The notes beneath the pieces were generated by a model. It ran no database searches. It saw only the letters and a list, made by a program, of their open reading frames with translations, and was not told the origin of the DNA. From contig NZ_CAAHFN010000048.1 of assembly GCF_900961225.1 (NCBI RefSeq), forward strand, positions 1 to 64,000: a stretch of DNA of 64,000 bases. Direction: 5' to 3'. The position numbers were made by a program, and so were the translations under genes. Within the stretch, counting starts at the first letter, position 1. Each line of letters begins with the position of its first letter. This document shows, piece after piece, positions 18,242 to 28,254 of the stretch. This stretch comes from Modicisalibacter radicis. Its GTDB lineage: Bacteria; Pseudomonadota; Gammaproteobacteria; Pseudomonadales; Halomonadaceae.

Positions 18242-18382
18242 AGGCTTGCTCTGAAAAGTCGACGAGCGATGGCCAGGCAAGGCAAAAATTGGCGAGAAAA
18301 CGGAGTCTACGGTTGTAAATGAGTATTTTGAGCCAATTTTTAACGCGGCATGGCCGAGCGCAGACACTTTTCAGTCAAGCCT
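18242..18382. repeat. 141-bp imperfect palindrome between ubiI and ubiH
   Basis: The two arms pair almost end to end. AGGCTTGCTCTGAAAAGT at 18242-18259 is matched by the complement of 18366-18382 (AGGCTTGACTGAAAAGT, one base shorter). Further inside, AAAAATTGGC at 18294-18303 pairs with GCCAATTTTT, and GGCCA with TGGCC. The element fills the gap between the two genes and its right end supplies part of the ubiH stop codon. It looks like a non-autonomous repeat or a strong hairpin in the operon's RNA. No other copy is seen in this window. Confidence 0.75.
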
Positions 18383-19595
18383 AGCGTTCGATGCCCATCG
18401 CCCGTCTTGCCAATGTCCGCCGCAGCGGGCCGGCCAGGTTGAGGCCCACCAGCCCCGCCGCGCGGGCGTGGGAGAGCAGCGGATGGTCGAGGCCGAACAG
18501 CCTGATCAGCCCGTCGCTGAAACGAATCACGTTGTGGCGGTCGCGCTCGCGGCGCGCCTCGAATGTCTGCATCAGGGCCATGTCGCCCGGCTTGTGGCCC
18601 TCGGCCAGCCCCGACTCGAGCGTCGTGACCAGGTCCATCACCCCGCGCAGCGCCAGGTTGAAGCCCTGCCCGGCCACCGGATGCAACGAGTGCGCGGCGT
18701 TGCCCAGCACCGCCAGGCCCGGGCGCGCCGTCTCCCGGGCGGTCACCAGCGACAGCGGGTAGACGTGGCGGGCGCCGACCCGGCGAAAGCGCCCGACCCG
18801 TTCGCCGAACGCCGCCTGCAGGCGTGCCAGGAAGGCCGCGTCGTCGAGCGCCAGGGTCGCCTGTTCGCGGCCCTTCTCATGGGTCCAGATCAATTCCATG
18901 CGATTGCCCTGCAGCGGCAGCAGCGCCAGCGGACCATCCGGCGCGAAGCGCTCGAAGGCCACGCCACGGTGCGGCCGGCCGACCTCGAGGGTGGCGATCA
19001 GCGCGCTCTGCTCATAGGGCGTGGTCCGGCTGGCGATCCCCAGGCGTTCCTTGAGCCCCGAACGGCCGCCGTCGGCGAGCACGGTCAGTCCGGCCTCGAG
19101 AGTCTCGCCGTTGGACAGCGCCAGGCGGTGCCCCTCGGGCTGCGGGGCGATCGACTCGACCCGCGCCGGACACTGCCAGTCGAGCGCCTGCTCGCCCAGC
19201 CGCGCATGCAGTACGCGGCCCATCCAGGCGTTGGGCATGACATAACCCAGCGCCTCCACCCCCATCTCTTGCGCCGTCAGCCGGGTCGCCCCCAGCCGGC
19301 CACGCTCGCTGACATGGATGGTCTCGATGGCCGTGGCCTCGCGGACCAGTTCCGCCCAGGCTCCCAGTGCCTCGAAATGCCAGCGCGAGCCCAGCGAGAT
19401 GGCGCTGGCCCGCACGTCGAAGCTCGGCTGGTAGTCCGCCAGCGGGTCCGACCCCGATTGCGCCGCCAGCGGTGCCGCCTCGATCACCGCCACGCGCAGG
19501 CCGTGACGCTCGATCAGCGGCGCCAGCGCGCAGCCCAGGCTCGCGCCGACCAGCCCGCCGCCGACGATCGCGATATCTACCGTGGTTACGCCCAT
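18381..19595 (-). CDS. ubiH: 2-octaprenyl-6-methoxyphenol hydroxylase UbiH
   Basis: 404 residues. A flavoprotein monooxygenase of ubiquinone synthesis, found in the aerobic Ubi complex. Motifs: IAIVGGGLVGASLGCAL (FAD), ASAISLGSRWHFEALGAW, VLADGGRSGLKERLGI and LAVLGNAAHSLHPVAGQGFN with the GN-HxLHP variant typical of UbiH. The order ygfB-pepP-ubiH-ubiI on one strand supports the assignment over its paralogue. The 136-bp gap to pepP contains two copies of TTTACGTA around 19687-19703 and no clear terminator. Confidence 0.92.
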   Translation of the reverse strand: MGVTTVDIAIVGGGLVGASLGCALAPLIERHGLRVAVIEAAPLAAQSGSDPLADYQPSFDVRASAISLGSRWHFEALGAWAELVREATAIETIHVSERGRLGATRLTAQEMGVEALGYVMPNAWMGRVLHARLGEQALDWQCPARVESIAPQPEGHRLALSNGETLEAGLTVLADGGRSGLKERLGIASRTTPYEQSALIATLEVGRPHRGVAFERFAPDGPLALLPLQGNRMELIWTHEKGREQATLALDDAAFLARLQAAFGERVGRFRRVGARHVYPLSLVTARETARPGLAVLGNAAHSLHPVAGQGFNLALRGVMDLVTTLESGLAEGHKPGDMALMQTFEARRERDRHNVIRFSDGLIRLFGLDHPLLSHARAAGLVGLNLAGPLRRTLARRAMGIER

Positions 19596-19731
19596 GGACG
19601 CTCCTTGCTCCAGCAGCGAGGCCCCTGTGACAGGGCCGACAGGCCCGCCGATCCGCCTGCGCGGCCATTCCGGCCGCCTGCGCCGCTTTACGTAATTTAC
19701 GTATGATCAAAAATTGACCGGCCTCGAGTGG

Positions 19732-21069
<1,338 letters not shown>

Positions 21070-21119
21070 GCGCGCTCCTTTTCACTGGGTCGACGACTCG
21101 TTGCGTCATCGACGCTCAA

Positions 21120-21704
21120 TTATTGAGTGGGTGGTGGAGTGTCGCCCTGTTCGACCTGCGGGCTGGCGGGATGCTGCTCGGTATAGAGCAGCATCGCCGC
21201 CATCCGCGCGTGCTCGGTGAGCGTGAACAGATCGTTCTCGTTCTCGGGACTGTCGTCGAGGGCCAGTTCGTCGAGCCCGGCCAGCGTCTCCAGGTCCTCG
21301 ATCGCTTCGCGAAGGTTGGCCGACCAGGCGTCGCGGGTCTCGCCGCCGACCTGATTGACGACCTCGAGGAAGCCCAGCGTCCACTCCCGCAAGCCCCGCG
21401 CGCGCTCGGCGAGCGAGAACAGCTCGTCGGGGAGCAGCGGTTCGAAATTGAGGTCGGCGGCGGAGAGCGCCTCCAGGGCCTGGCGGCGCCAGGCCAGCAG
21501 CACCTCGCCGGATTCGCGGTCATGGGGCTGCTCGACGCCCATCGCCAGGCATACCGTCTCCAGCCAGGCCTCGGCGGGAATGTCGTGGAGCGCCAGGGCG
21601 GCGCTCAGCTGACCATCCAGAAACGCCGGTGACTGCAGGCTGCCGTGAACCAGAAAGACATCGGCGACGGTGGAGAAGTCGAGCTGATCGTTGATGATAG
21701 ACAT
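21120..21704 (-). CDS. ygfB: YgfB/UPF0149 family protein
   Basis: 194 residues, all-alpha and acidic. Family blocks are EVFLVHGSLQSPAFLDGQLS-like near the N-terminus, ERARGLREWTLGFLEVVNQV, and ARMAAMLLYTEQHP at the C-terminus. The molecular role is poorly known; in Pseudomonas aeruginosa YgfB affects resistance through AmpDh3 regulation. It is the first gene of the ygfB-pepP-ubiH-ubiI transcript and is divergent from zapA, with 153 bp between the start codons. Confidence 0.9.
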   Translation of the reverse strand: MSIINDQLDFSTVADVFLVHGSLQSPAFLDGQLSAALALHDIPAEAWLETVCLAMGVEQPHDRESGEVLLAWRRQALEALSAADLNFEPLLPDELFSLAERARGLREWTLGFLEVVNQVGGETRDAWSANLREAIEDLETLAGLDELALDDSPENENDLFTLTEHARMAAMLLYTEQHPASPQVEQGDTPPPTQ

Positions 21705-21857
21705 GCGCTTCCATTATCGCGGTTGGGAGAGGCCCGCGGCGGTCGCAGCGGGCCGGAGCAGTGCGTTGACCGGCCGTCGGGGCCTCTCTATAGTGGCTCG
21801 AAACCTGAGTTCATCTTATCGTACGGGCCGCGTCTTGGCCCGCGCCTGGAGCCTGCC

Positions 21858-22157
21858 ATGAGCGACGACGCACGGTCGACCACCGAGATCACCCTGCTGG
21901 GACGCTCTTACGCCATCGCCTGCCCGCCCAACGAGGAGGCCGAGCTCAAGCGCACCGCCCGCTACCTGGACCGCGCGATGCACGGCATCCACTCCCGCGG
22001 CAAGGTGCTCGACGCCGAGAAGATCGCCATCATGGCCGCGCTCAACATCACCCATGAGCTGCTTCAGGTGCAGGACGAAAAGCGGGCCGGCGACGAGAGC
22101 CTGGCCGAACTCAGCCAGCGCCTGGAGCGCGCGCTCGGCGAAGTGCCCCAGCGTTGA
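21858..22157 (+). CDS. zapA: Cell-division protein ZapA
   Basis: 99 residues from the ATG at 21858. ZapA is a small tetrameric coiled-coil protein that cross-links FtsZ filaments at midcell. ITLLGRSYAIACPPNEEAEL and ARYLDRAMHGIHSRGKVLDA, then EKIAIMAALNITHELLQ are the standard family blocks, with a C-terminal helix to residue 99. The zapA-ssrS-ygfA order downstream is the gammaproteobacterial norm. In-frame sequence upstream to 21645 is not conserved coding. Confidence 0.95.
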   Translation: MSDDARSTTEITLLGRSYAIACPPNEEAELKRTARYLDRAMHGIHSRGKVLDAEKIAIMAALNITHELLQVQDEKRAGDESLAELSQRLERALGEVPQR

Positions 22158-22208
22158 GCCCGGTTAACGCCCCGGCAAGGCGCGTGTCGCGAGTCGGCAA
22201 ACAGTCCT

Positions 22209-22236
22209 TTGGCCACGCACTCGGCTCTGTTACGAT
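22209..22236 (+). promoter_or_regulatory. Probable sigma-70 promoter of 6S RNA
   Basis: TTGGCC (22209-22214) and TACGAT (22231-22236) are separated by 16 bp, placing the start near 22242, where the 6S RNA 5' end is expected. The -35 is a weak match. Confidence 0.5.
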
Positions 22237-22241
22237 GAAGA

Positions 22242-22429
22242 CGTTCCCTGGGGTGTACGTCAGTCGTTGACGTCCCTCGAGCCTATGCGCAGTACCCAGG
22301 GGGCCAATTGCTAGACAGACCCGTGTGCATGTCCGTGCGACGGAAAGCCTGACGGTCTGTCTGCGGCCACCCACCTTGAACCAGTGGGTTCAAGGGCCAG
22401 AACGACAACGGCACTCTGGGGAACTCCCT
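22242..22429 (+). ncRNA. ssrS: 6S RNA
   Basis: This RNA binds the sigma-70 RNA polymerase holoenzyme by mimicking an open promoter. The region lies between zapA and ygfA, the canonical ssrS position. The 5' arm contains TTCCCTGGGGTGTACGTCAG and the 3' arm contains CACTCTGGGGAACTCCC; the ends pair to close a long rod-like hairpin of about 185 nt. The central part includes pairing arms GACAGACCCG/CGGTCTGTC flanking the large bulge. The 3' end is about 12 nt before the ygfA start, so the RNA may be processed from a longer transcript. The ends are estimated. Confidence 0.9.
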
Positions 22430-22440
22430 TTCAGCCATTC

Positions 22441-23076
22441 ATGGCCATGCCCGTGTCTGACCCGCAGCTTCCCGATGACCAGCGCAAGGCCCTGCGACGG
22501 TCTTTGCGCCAACGCCGTCGCGCGTTGACGAAAGCCCAGCAGCGACAGGCCGCCGAAGCGCTGTGCCGCCGGTTGCGTCGCCTGCCGGAAGTCCAGCGCG
22601 CCCGCCGAGTCGCGCTCTATCTGCCCAACGATGGCGAGATCGATGCCACCCCGCTGCTGGCCTGGCTGCGCCGACGCGGCGCGCGTGTCTACCTGCCGGT
22701 GCTGCGCCCGCTGGCCGAGAACCGGCTATGGTTCGTGCACTATCATGCCGCCACGCCGATGGTCCGCAACCGTTTCGGCATTCGCGAACCCGATACCCGT
22801 CATGGCGCTCACCGTGCCCGCCAGCTCGCGCCCTGGGCGCTCGACCTGGTGCTGCTACCGCTGGTCGGCTTCGACGACCAGGGCAACCGGCTGGGCATGG
22901 GCGGTGGATTCTACGATCGCAGCTTCGCCTTTACCCGTGGCCGGGGCCCGCGGCCACGGCTGATCGGCGTCGCCCACGACTGCCAGCAGGTCGAGCGGCT
23001 GCCGTTCGCCGGCTGGGACGTGCCCCTCGACGCCATCGTCAGCGACCGCCGGGTAGTGCGCCCGCCGCGTCGCTGA
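22441..23076 (+). CDS. ygfA: 5-formyltetrahydrofolate cyclo-ligase
   Basis: 211 residues from the ATG at 22441; a second ATG at 22447 is equally possible. It converts 5-formyl-THF to 5,10-methenyl-THF with ATP. Family motifs: DQRKALRRSLRQRRRAL at the N-terminus, VALYLPNDGEIDATPLL, and LVLLPLVGFDDQGNRLGMGG followed by GFYDRSFAF, the nucleotide/folate-binding loop. Co-location with 6S RNA is conserved from E. coli to Pseudomonas. A strong terminator follows within 20 bp. Confidence 0.95.
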   Translation: MAMPVSDPQLPDDQRKALRRSLRQRRRALTKAQQRQAAEALCRRLRRLPEVQRARRVALYLPNDGEIDATPLLAWLRRRGARVYLPVLRPLAENRLWFVHYHAATPMVRNRFGIREPDTRHGAHRARQLAPWALDLVLLPLVGFDDQGNRLGMGGGFYDRSFAFTRGRGPRPRLIGVAHDCQQVERLPFAGWDVPLDAIVSDRRVVRPPRR

Positions 23077-23092
23077 GCGCTGACGAAACGGC

Positions 23093-23138
23093 ATTAAAAA
23101 ACCGCCAGCGGCGCAGAGGCCCCTGGCGGTTTTTTAAT
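23093..23138. terminator. Bidirectional rho-independent terminator
   Basis: TTAAAAAACCGCCAG pairs with CTGGCGGTTTTTTAA around a 14-base centre. A-rich and T-rich tracts on both sides let it end ygfA from the left and the small minus-strand gene from the right. Confidence 0.93.
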
Positions 23139-23163
23139 GGCTCGATACTGGCCCGGCTGGCAA

Positions 23164-23259
23164 CTAGCTACCGATCAGCGTCTGTGCGTAGCCGGTGGCG
23201 ACTACTCCCAGACCGAAGATCAATACCAGCGCCATGACCAGGTCGGGCTTGCGTTTCAT
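23164..23259 (-). CDS. 31-residue single-span membrane protein
   Basis: ATG at 23259 preceded by CTCGGAGTT encodes a charged start (MKRKPDL), one hydrophobic span (VMALVLIFGLGVVATG) and a short tail ending YAQTLIGS. The good ribosome binding site, the compact N-in membrane topology, and its place between the ilvA promoter-distal end and a two-way terminator argue for a real gene. I recall similar tiny proteins in pseudomonads, but no function is known. It is below the length limit of most gene callers. Confidence 0.65.
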   Translation of the reverse strand: MKRKPDLVMALVLIFGLGVVATGYAQTLIGS

Positions 23260-23438
23260 GACCAACTCCGAGATTTATCGTTGAATATTGCTTCACCCAG
23301 ATAACGCCCCGACTATAGGGCTACGATAAAAGAATGACAATACTCAACGCATAAACGCCAATCGATAGAGGCCCTTTGTTACAAGGGCTTACAGGTTAGC
23401 GAGTGGCCACTTACATGAATTGGGCGGTAAAACTCGCG

Positions 23439-24953
23439 TTATTCCATGAACAGCCGGTAGGCAACGTTCTCGGTTTCCTTCCAATAACGGTAACCAATCT
23501 TCTCGAAATACTCTTCGACATGGTAACGATCGCCGTTGGGCACTTGCATGCCGACCAGCACCCGACCGTAGGCTGCGCCGTGATTTCGATAGTGGAACAG
23601 CGAAATGTTCCAGTCGGCCGGTAGGTGGGTCAGGAAGTTCATCAGCGCGCCGGGACGCTCGGGGAACTCGAAGCGATAGACCTCTTCCTCGAAACGCTCC
23701 TTGGGCCGGCCGCCGCCGAGATGACGGATATGCAGCTTGGCCAGCTCGTTGTCGGTCAGGTCCTCCACCGGATAGCCCGCCTCGCGCAGCTTGTCGGCCA
23801 CCGCCTGGCGATCCTCGCCGCCCGGCTTGACCTGCACGCCGACGAAAATGTGTGCGCTGTCGGCATCGGCGTAGCGGTAGTTGAACTCGGTAACCATGCG
23901 CTTGCCGATGGTCCGGCAGAACTTCTTGAAGCTGCCCGGACGCTCGGGGATGGTCACCGCCAGGATCGCCTCGCGCTGCTCGCCGAGTTCGGTGCGTTCG
24001 GCGATGTGTTGAAGGCGATCGAAGTTGGTGTTGGCGCCGGAATTGATGCACACCAGCGTCTGACCTCTGGCACCGGTCTGCTGGACGTATTTCTTGAGCC
24101 CGGCCAGCGCCAGCGCACCGGAGGTCTCGGCCACCGCGCGGGTGTCCTCGAAGGTGTCCTTGACCGCCGCGCACATCTCGTCGGTGGTGACGGTGATCAC
24201 GCCGTCGACCAGGTCGCGCATCACCGCGAACGGCACCTCGCCGATCTGTGCCACCGCGACGCCCTCGGCGAAAACCCCGACCTGCTCCAGGGTGACCCGC
24301 TCGCCGGCTTCCAGCGCGGCCTTGAGGCAGGCGCTGTCCTCGCTCTCGACGCCGAACACCTTGATCTCGGGACGCAGGTACTTGACGTAGGCGGCGATGC
24401 CCGCAATCAGCCCGCCGCCGCCCACCGGCACGAAGATCGCATCGAGCCGGCCGGGCTGCTGGCGCAGGATCTCCATGCCCACGGTGCCCTGGCCGGCGAT
24501 CACGTCGATATCGTCGAACGGCGGGATGTAGGTGTAGCCATGCGCCTCGATCAGCTCACGGGCATGGTCGAGCGCCTCGCCGAAGGCGTCGCCGCGCAAT
24601 ACCACCTTGGCGCCCCGGGCGCGCACCGCCTGGACCTTGATCTCGGGCGTGATGCGCGGCATCACGATCACCGCCTTGACGCCGAGCTGCTTGGCCGCCA
24701 GCGCCAGGCCCTGGGCGTGGTTGCCGGCCGAGGCGGCGATCACGCCCTTGGCCTTCTGCTCCTCGGTGAGCTGCGCCATCTTGTTGTAGGCGCCACGCAC
24801 CTTGAACGAGTAGACCGGCTGCAGGTCCTCGCGCTTGATCAGAATCTGGTTGTCGAGACGGCGGGACAGGAAGTGCGCGGGCGAAAGCGGGGTTTCGCGG
24901 GCCGCTTCGTAAACGCGGGCCTGGAGTATCTTCTTGACGGTGTCTTCGAGCAT
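23439..24953 (-). CDS. ilvA: Threonine ammonia-lyase, biosynthetic
   Basis: 504 residues from the ATG at 24953 (MLEDTVKKILQARVYEAARE); longer upstream reading is not conserved. A PLP enzyme that deaminates threonine to 2-oxobutanoate, the first step to isoleucine. The PLP lysine is in YSFKVRGAYNKM and the phosphate loop in VPVGGGGLIAG. About 320 catalytic residues are followed by two ACT-like regulatory domains (AILAVTIPERPGSFKKFCRT and RFEFPERPGALMNFLTHL), the hallmark of the isoleucine-inhibited form. It is divergent from rpiA as in many gammaproteobacteria. Confidence 0.97.
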   Translation of the reverse strand: MLEDTVKKILQARVYEAARETPLSPAHFLSRRLDNQILIKREDLQPVYSFKVRGAYNKMAQLTEEQKAKGVIAASAGNHAQGLALAAKQLGVKAVIVMPRITPEIKVQAVRARGAKVVLRGDAFGEALDHARELIEAHGYTYIPPFDDIDVIAGQGTVGMEILRQQPGRLDAIFVPVGGGGLIAGIAAYVKYLRPEIKVFGVESEDSACLKAALEAGERVTLEQVGVFAEGVAVAQIGEVPFAVMRDLVDGVITVTTDEMCAAVKDTFEDTRAVAETSGALALAGLKKYVQQTGARGQTLVCINSGANTNFDRLQHIAERTELGEQREAILAVTIPERPGSFKKFCRTIGKRMVTEFNYRYADADSAHIFVGVQVKPGGEDRQAVADKLREAGYPVEDLTDNELAKLHIRHLGGGRPKERFEEEVYRFEFPERPGALMNFLTHLPADWNISLFHYRNHGAAYGRVLVGMQVPNGDRYHVEEYFEKIGYRYWKETENVAYRLFME

Positions 24954-25100
24954 CCTGGAGTCCTGAGTCGCACGTCGCATGAGCCGCGTCGCGTGGGCGT
25001 TGCACCCGGCTGGGAAAACCTCTATTGGTAGCAGACGCGACGCCTCGGCGTCCAGCGAAAGCGCCGCTGTGAATGCCCGCTGGGCGCGGCATGGCGGGCA

Positions 25101-25129
25101 TCCACAGCGACCTCTCGCTGGCCTATAAT
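25101..25129 (+). promoter_or_regulatory. Probable rpiA promoter
   Basis: A perfect -10 TATAAT (25124-25129) lies 17 bp after TCCACA (25101-25106), a 4/6 match to the -35 consensus. The rpiA ATG follows 34 bp after the -10. Confidence 0.55.
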
Positions 25130-25163
25130 GGCCGGCCTTGCCCATCGACCAACGAGCCTTGCC

Positions 25164-25835
25164 ATGACCCAGGACGCCCATAAGCGTGCGGTGGCCGCCG
25201 CCGCCATCGACGAAGTCAAGCCGCTGTTCAACGCCGACTGCGTGATCGGGGTCGGCACCGGATCCACCGCCGTCCACTTCATCGACCTGCTGGCGCAATA
25301 CCGCCACGACTTCAGGGGCGCGGTGGCCAGCTCCGACGCCACCGCCAAGCGGCTTCGCGATCATGGCATCGAGGTCTTCGAACTCAATCACGTGGGCAGC
25401 GTGCCGGTCTATGTCGACGGTGCCGACGAGATCAACCCGCGCCTGGAGATGATCAAGGGCGGCGGTGCCGCCCTGACCCGCGAAAAGGTCGTCGCCGCCT
25501 GCGCCGAACGCTTCGTGTGCATCGCCGACGCCTCCAAGCGCGTCGCGGTGCTCGGCGGGTTTCCGCTGCCCATCGAGGTGATCCCCATGGCGCGTTCCTA
25601 CGTCGCCCGCGAACTGGTCAGGCGGGGCATCACCCCGGTCTACCGCGACGGCGTGGTCACCGACAACGGCAACCAGATCCTCGACTGCTACGACTTCCTG
25701 ATCGAGGATCCACAGCGTACCGAGGCCGAGCTGAACAATATCGTCGGCGTGGTCACCAACGGCTTGTTCGCCGCCCGCGGCGCCGACGTGCTGCTGCTGG
25801 CCGGCGAGGATGGCGTGGCGCGGTTTACCCGCTGA
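25164..25835 (+). CDS. rpiA: Ribose-5-phosphate isomerase A
   Basis: 223 residues from the ATG at 25164. It interconverts ribose-5-phosphate and ribulose-5-phosphate in the pentose phosphate pathway. Conserved blocks: [50 protein letters not shown] (substrate Asp residues) and [20 protein letters not shown] with the catalytic Glu. The last 11 bp overlap the convergent ldhA-like gene. The final 67 bp are duplicated beyond that gene at 26883. Confidence 0.97.
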   Translation: MTQDAHKRAVAAAAIDEVKPLFNADCVIGVGTGSTAVHFIDLLAQYRHDFRGAVASSDATAKRLRDHGIEVFELNHVGSVPVYVDGADEINPRLEMIKGGGAALTREKVVAACAERFVCIADASKRVAVLGGFPLPIEVIPMARSYVARELVRRGITPVYRDGVVTDNGNQILDCYDFLIEDPQRTEAELNNIVGVVTNGLFAARGADVLLLAGEDGVARFTR

Positions 25836-26841
25836 TCCCGCGCTGGGCCAGGGCGTTGGCGCAGTTCCGGCCCTCGGCGAAGCACACCAGATTCTCGCAG
25901 GTGACCTGGGCAATCTCGGTGAGCGCTTCTTCGGTGAAAAACCCCTGATGGCCGGTCATCAGCACATTGGGAAACGACGTCAGCCGGGCAAATACATCGT
26001 CGTCGATGATCTCCGCCGAATGGTCGTGGAAGAACAGCTCGCTTTCCTGCTCGTAGACGTCGATCGCCAGGGCGCCGAGATGACGCGACTTGAGCGCGGC
26101 AATCACCGCCTGCGTGTCGACCAGCGCACCGCGCGAGGTATTGACCAGCACCGCCCCGGGCTTCATGCGCGTCAGCGCCGCGGCATCGATCAGGTGGTGG
26201 GTCGCCTCGGAAAGCGGACAGTGCAGCGAGACGAGATCGGCTTGCGCCAGCAGTTCGTCCAGCGCCACCGCCTCGCCCCACTGTGCGAATGCCGGGCTGG
26301 GCGCGGGGTCGTGACCCAGCACGCGGCAGCCAAAGCCGTGCAGCAGTCGCGCCATGGCCAGGCCGATCCGCCCGGTGCCCACCACCCCGGCGGTCTTGCC
26401 GTGCAGCGTGGTTCCCAGCAGGCCGTCGAGGGCGAAATTGCCCTCGCGCACCCGATTGTAGGCGCGATGGGTCTTGCGATTGAGCGTCATGACCAGTGTC
26501 ATGGCGTGCTCGGCGACTGCCTCGGGGGAATACGCCGGAACCCGCGCCACGAACAACCCCAGTCGCTGCGCGGCATCAATATCGACATTGTTGAAGCCGG
26601 CGCAGCGCAGTACCACGCCACGCACTCCGATTTCGCTGAGCGCCTCGAGCACCGCAGCATCGAGCACGTCATTGACGAACACGCAGACCGCGTCGCTACC
26701 TTGCGCCAGCGCCACCGTGCCGGCGTCGAGCGCCGCCGTCTGAAACCGCCACTCGATGTCCGTGGCGGCAAAATTCGCCGAGCGTACCGCGTCGAGAAAA
26801 CGCCGGTCGTAGGGTTGGCTGCTGTAGACGGTGACCTGCAT
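25825..26841 (-). CDS. ldhA: D-lactate dehydrogenase-like 2-hydroxyacid dehydrogenase
   Basis: 338 residues, close to E. coli LdhA in length. It would reduce pyruvate to D-lactate with NADH. The N-terminal block [19 protein letters not shown] is LdhA-like. The Rossmann motif [20 protein letters not shown] binds [16 protein letters not shown] carries the catalytic Arg-region signature, and [14 protein letters not shown] holds the catalytic His. The gene converges on rpiA and is bracketed by two copies of the rpiA 3' end, which suggests it was inserted next to rpiA after that gene was in place. Confidence 0.88.
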   Translation of the reverse strand: MQVTVYSSQPYDRRFLDAVRSANFAATDIEWRFQTAALDAGTVALAQGSDAVCVFVNDVLDAAVLEALSEIGVRGVVLRCAGFNNVDIDAAQRLGLFVARVPAYSPEAVAEHAMTLVMTLNRKTHRAYNRVREGNFALDGLLGTTLHGKTAGVVGTGRIGLAMARLLHGFGCRVLGHDPAPSPAFAQWGEAVALDELLAQADLVSLHCPLSEATHHLIDAAALTRMKPGAVLVNTSRGALVDTQAVIAALKSRHLGALAIDVYEQESELFFHDHSAEIIDDDVFARLTSFPNVLMTGHQGFFTEEALTEIAQVTCENLVCFAEGRNCANALAQRGISG

Positions 26842-26882
26842 GGCGATCTCCTGGTGGATGGCTGAAAGCCGCCTTGGCGATA

Positions 26883-26949
26883 CGCCGCCCGCGGCGGCGA
26901 CGTGCTGCTGCTGACCGGCGAGGATGGCGCGGCGCGGTTTACGCGGTAA
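26883..26949 (+). pseudogene. Duplicated 3' end of rpiA
   Basis: These 67 bases match 25769-25835 with only about six substitutions and still read AARGGDVLLLTGEDGAARFT then Arg and TAA, against [20 protein letters not shown] in rpiA itself. No other part of rpiA is present. It lies just upstream of the ldhA-like start codon, so the two copies are direct repeats around that gene. Confidence 0.88.
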
Positions 26950-26971
26950 AGGGACGCCAGTGATCGATCAA

Positions 26972-28252
26972 CTAGGCACCAGCTAGTAAGTAACCACTCA
27001 CTTCGTCCAGCGTCCTTGCCAGCGCACCTCGGTTGGCGTCGACCACCGCCCGGCCCGCGGCACCCAGGCGCCGGCGCTCGTCCGGCTCGTCGAACAGCGC
27101 GACCAGCACCTCGCCCAGCGCCGGGCCATCGGCGACTTCGCGCCGCGCGTCGGCATCCGCCAGGGTATCGGCGATCTCGCGCAGATTGTCCAGCCAGGGG
27201 CCGCTGACCACCGCCACGCCGAGCGCCGCCGGTTCGAGCAGGTTGTGGCCGCCCACCGATACCAGCGAGCCACCGACGAAGGCCACGTCCGCCGCGCCAT
27301 AGAAACGCATCAGCTCGCCCATGGTGTCGCCCAGCAGAATGGCGGTGTCCGGCCCCGGCAGCTCACCGCGCGAATGCCGCACCATGGCCAAGCCCCGCGT
27401 CCGGCATAGCTCGGCGACGGCGTCGAAGCGTTGCGGGTGGCGCGGCACCAGCACCAGCAGGGCGTCCGGGTAGCGCTCCCGCAGCCGGGCATGGGCGACG
27501 AGCACCGCCTCATCCTCGCCGGGGTGGGTCGAGCCGGCGACCCACACCGGTCGCTCGCCCCAGGATGTACGTAAGCACTCACTTTCACTCTCGAGACCGT
27601 CATCGAGCTGGATGTCGAACTTGAGTGCGCCAGTGACGGCGACTCTGGAGGCCGGACAGCCCAGCGCGCGAAAGCGCTCGGCATCCTCGTTCGACTTGGC
27701 ACCCACCCAGGCGACGCTCTCGAGCATGTCGCGGCTGAGCGCGGCGAAGCGCCGATAGGTGGCGAAGGCGCCGCCACTGAGCCGGCCGTTGGCGATCACC
27801 ACCGGCACCCCGCACGTTGCGCAGGCGTGCAACAGGTTGGGCCACAGCTCGGTTTCGGCGATGATCGCCAGTGCCGGCCGCAGGCGCTCGACGAAGCGTC
27901 GGGTAGCACCGGGAAAGTCGAGGGGCAGGAAATGATGACGCACCGCATCGCCGAACAGCGTAGCGACGCGCTCGGCGCCGGTGGCGGTCATGGTGGTGAC
28001 GACCAGCGCGTGATCGGGGTGACGCGCCAGCAGCGCGCGGATCAGCGGCGTGGCGGTGACCACCTCGCCGAGCGAGGCGGCGTGCAGCCAGATGCGCGGC
28101 CGCGCGTCGCCAGGCGGGGGGATCAGGCCCAGCCGTTCGCCGCGCGGGTGCGTGGGCGCCGACTCACGCCACACCCGGCGCCAGATCAGCGGCGCGGCAA
28201 GATACACCACGCCACTGTAGGCAAGCCGCGCCAGCCCGGAACGGGAGGCCAC
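26972..28252 (-). CDS. waaA: Kdo transferase
   Basis: 426 residues. It adds Kdo sugars from CMP-Kdo to lipid IVA at the inner membrane, using a single N-terminal membrane helix. The start ARLAYSGVVYLAAPLIWRRV is that helix. WLHAASLGEVVTATPLIRAL contains the catalytic Glu. PVVIANGRLSGGAFATYRRF, VWVAGSTHPGEDEAVLVAH and FVGGSLVSVGGHNLLEPAA are GT30 signatures. It is followed upstream by hldE with a 2-bp gap. Two palindromic motif copies (26988-27003 and 27569-27584) sit inside the coding sequence. Confidence 0.96.
   Translation of the reverse strand: MASRSGLARLAYSGVVYLAAPLIWRRVWRESAPTHPRGERLGLIPPPGDARPRIWLHAASLGEVVTATPLIRALLARHPDHALVVTTMTATGAERVATLFGDAVRHHFLPLDFPGATRRFVERLRPALAIIAETELWPNLLHACATCGVPVVIANGRLSGGAFATYRRFAALSRDMLESVAWVGAKSNEDAERFRALGCPASRVAVTGALKFDIQLDDGLESESECLRTSWGERPVWVAGSTHPGEDEAVLVAHARLRERYPDALLVLVPRHPQRFDAVAELCRTRGLAMVRHSRGELPGPDTAILLGDTMGELMRFYGAADVAFVGGSLVSVGGHNLLEPAALGVAVVSGPWLDNLREIADTLADADARREVADGPALGEVLVALFDEPDERRRLGAAGRAVVDANRGALARTLDEVSGYLLAGA
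26988..27003. repeat. LPS-locus palindromic motif, copy A (in waaA)
   Basis: AAGTAACCACTCACTT, one of four related 16-mers resembling the palindrome RAGTRAGTRCTYACTT. It spans the last codons of waaA, which on the coding strand read GTG AGT GGT TAC TTA CTA GCT, with Leu codons rarely used in neighbouring genes. Confidence 0.5.
27569..27584. repeat. LPS-locus palindromic motif, copy B (in waaA)
   Basis: ACGTAAGCACTCACTT, within waaA. The coding strand reads AGT GAG TGC TTA CGT ACA, again with a TTA codon in a GC-rich gene. Confidence 0.5.
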
Positions 28253-28254
28253 GC

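Noticed and set aside
24954..25913. A long upstream extension of ilvA giving an 824-residue frame
   Set aside because: The extra codons are the antisense of rpiA and the promoter gap. The conserved start is MLEDTV at 24953.
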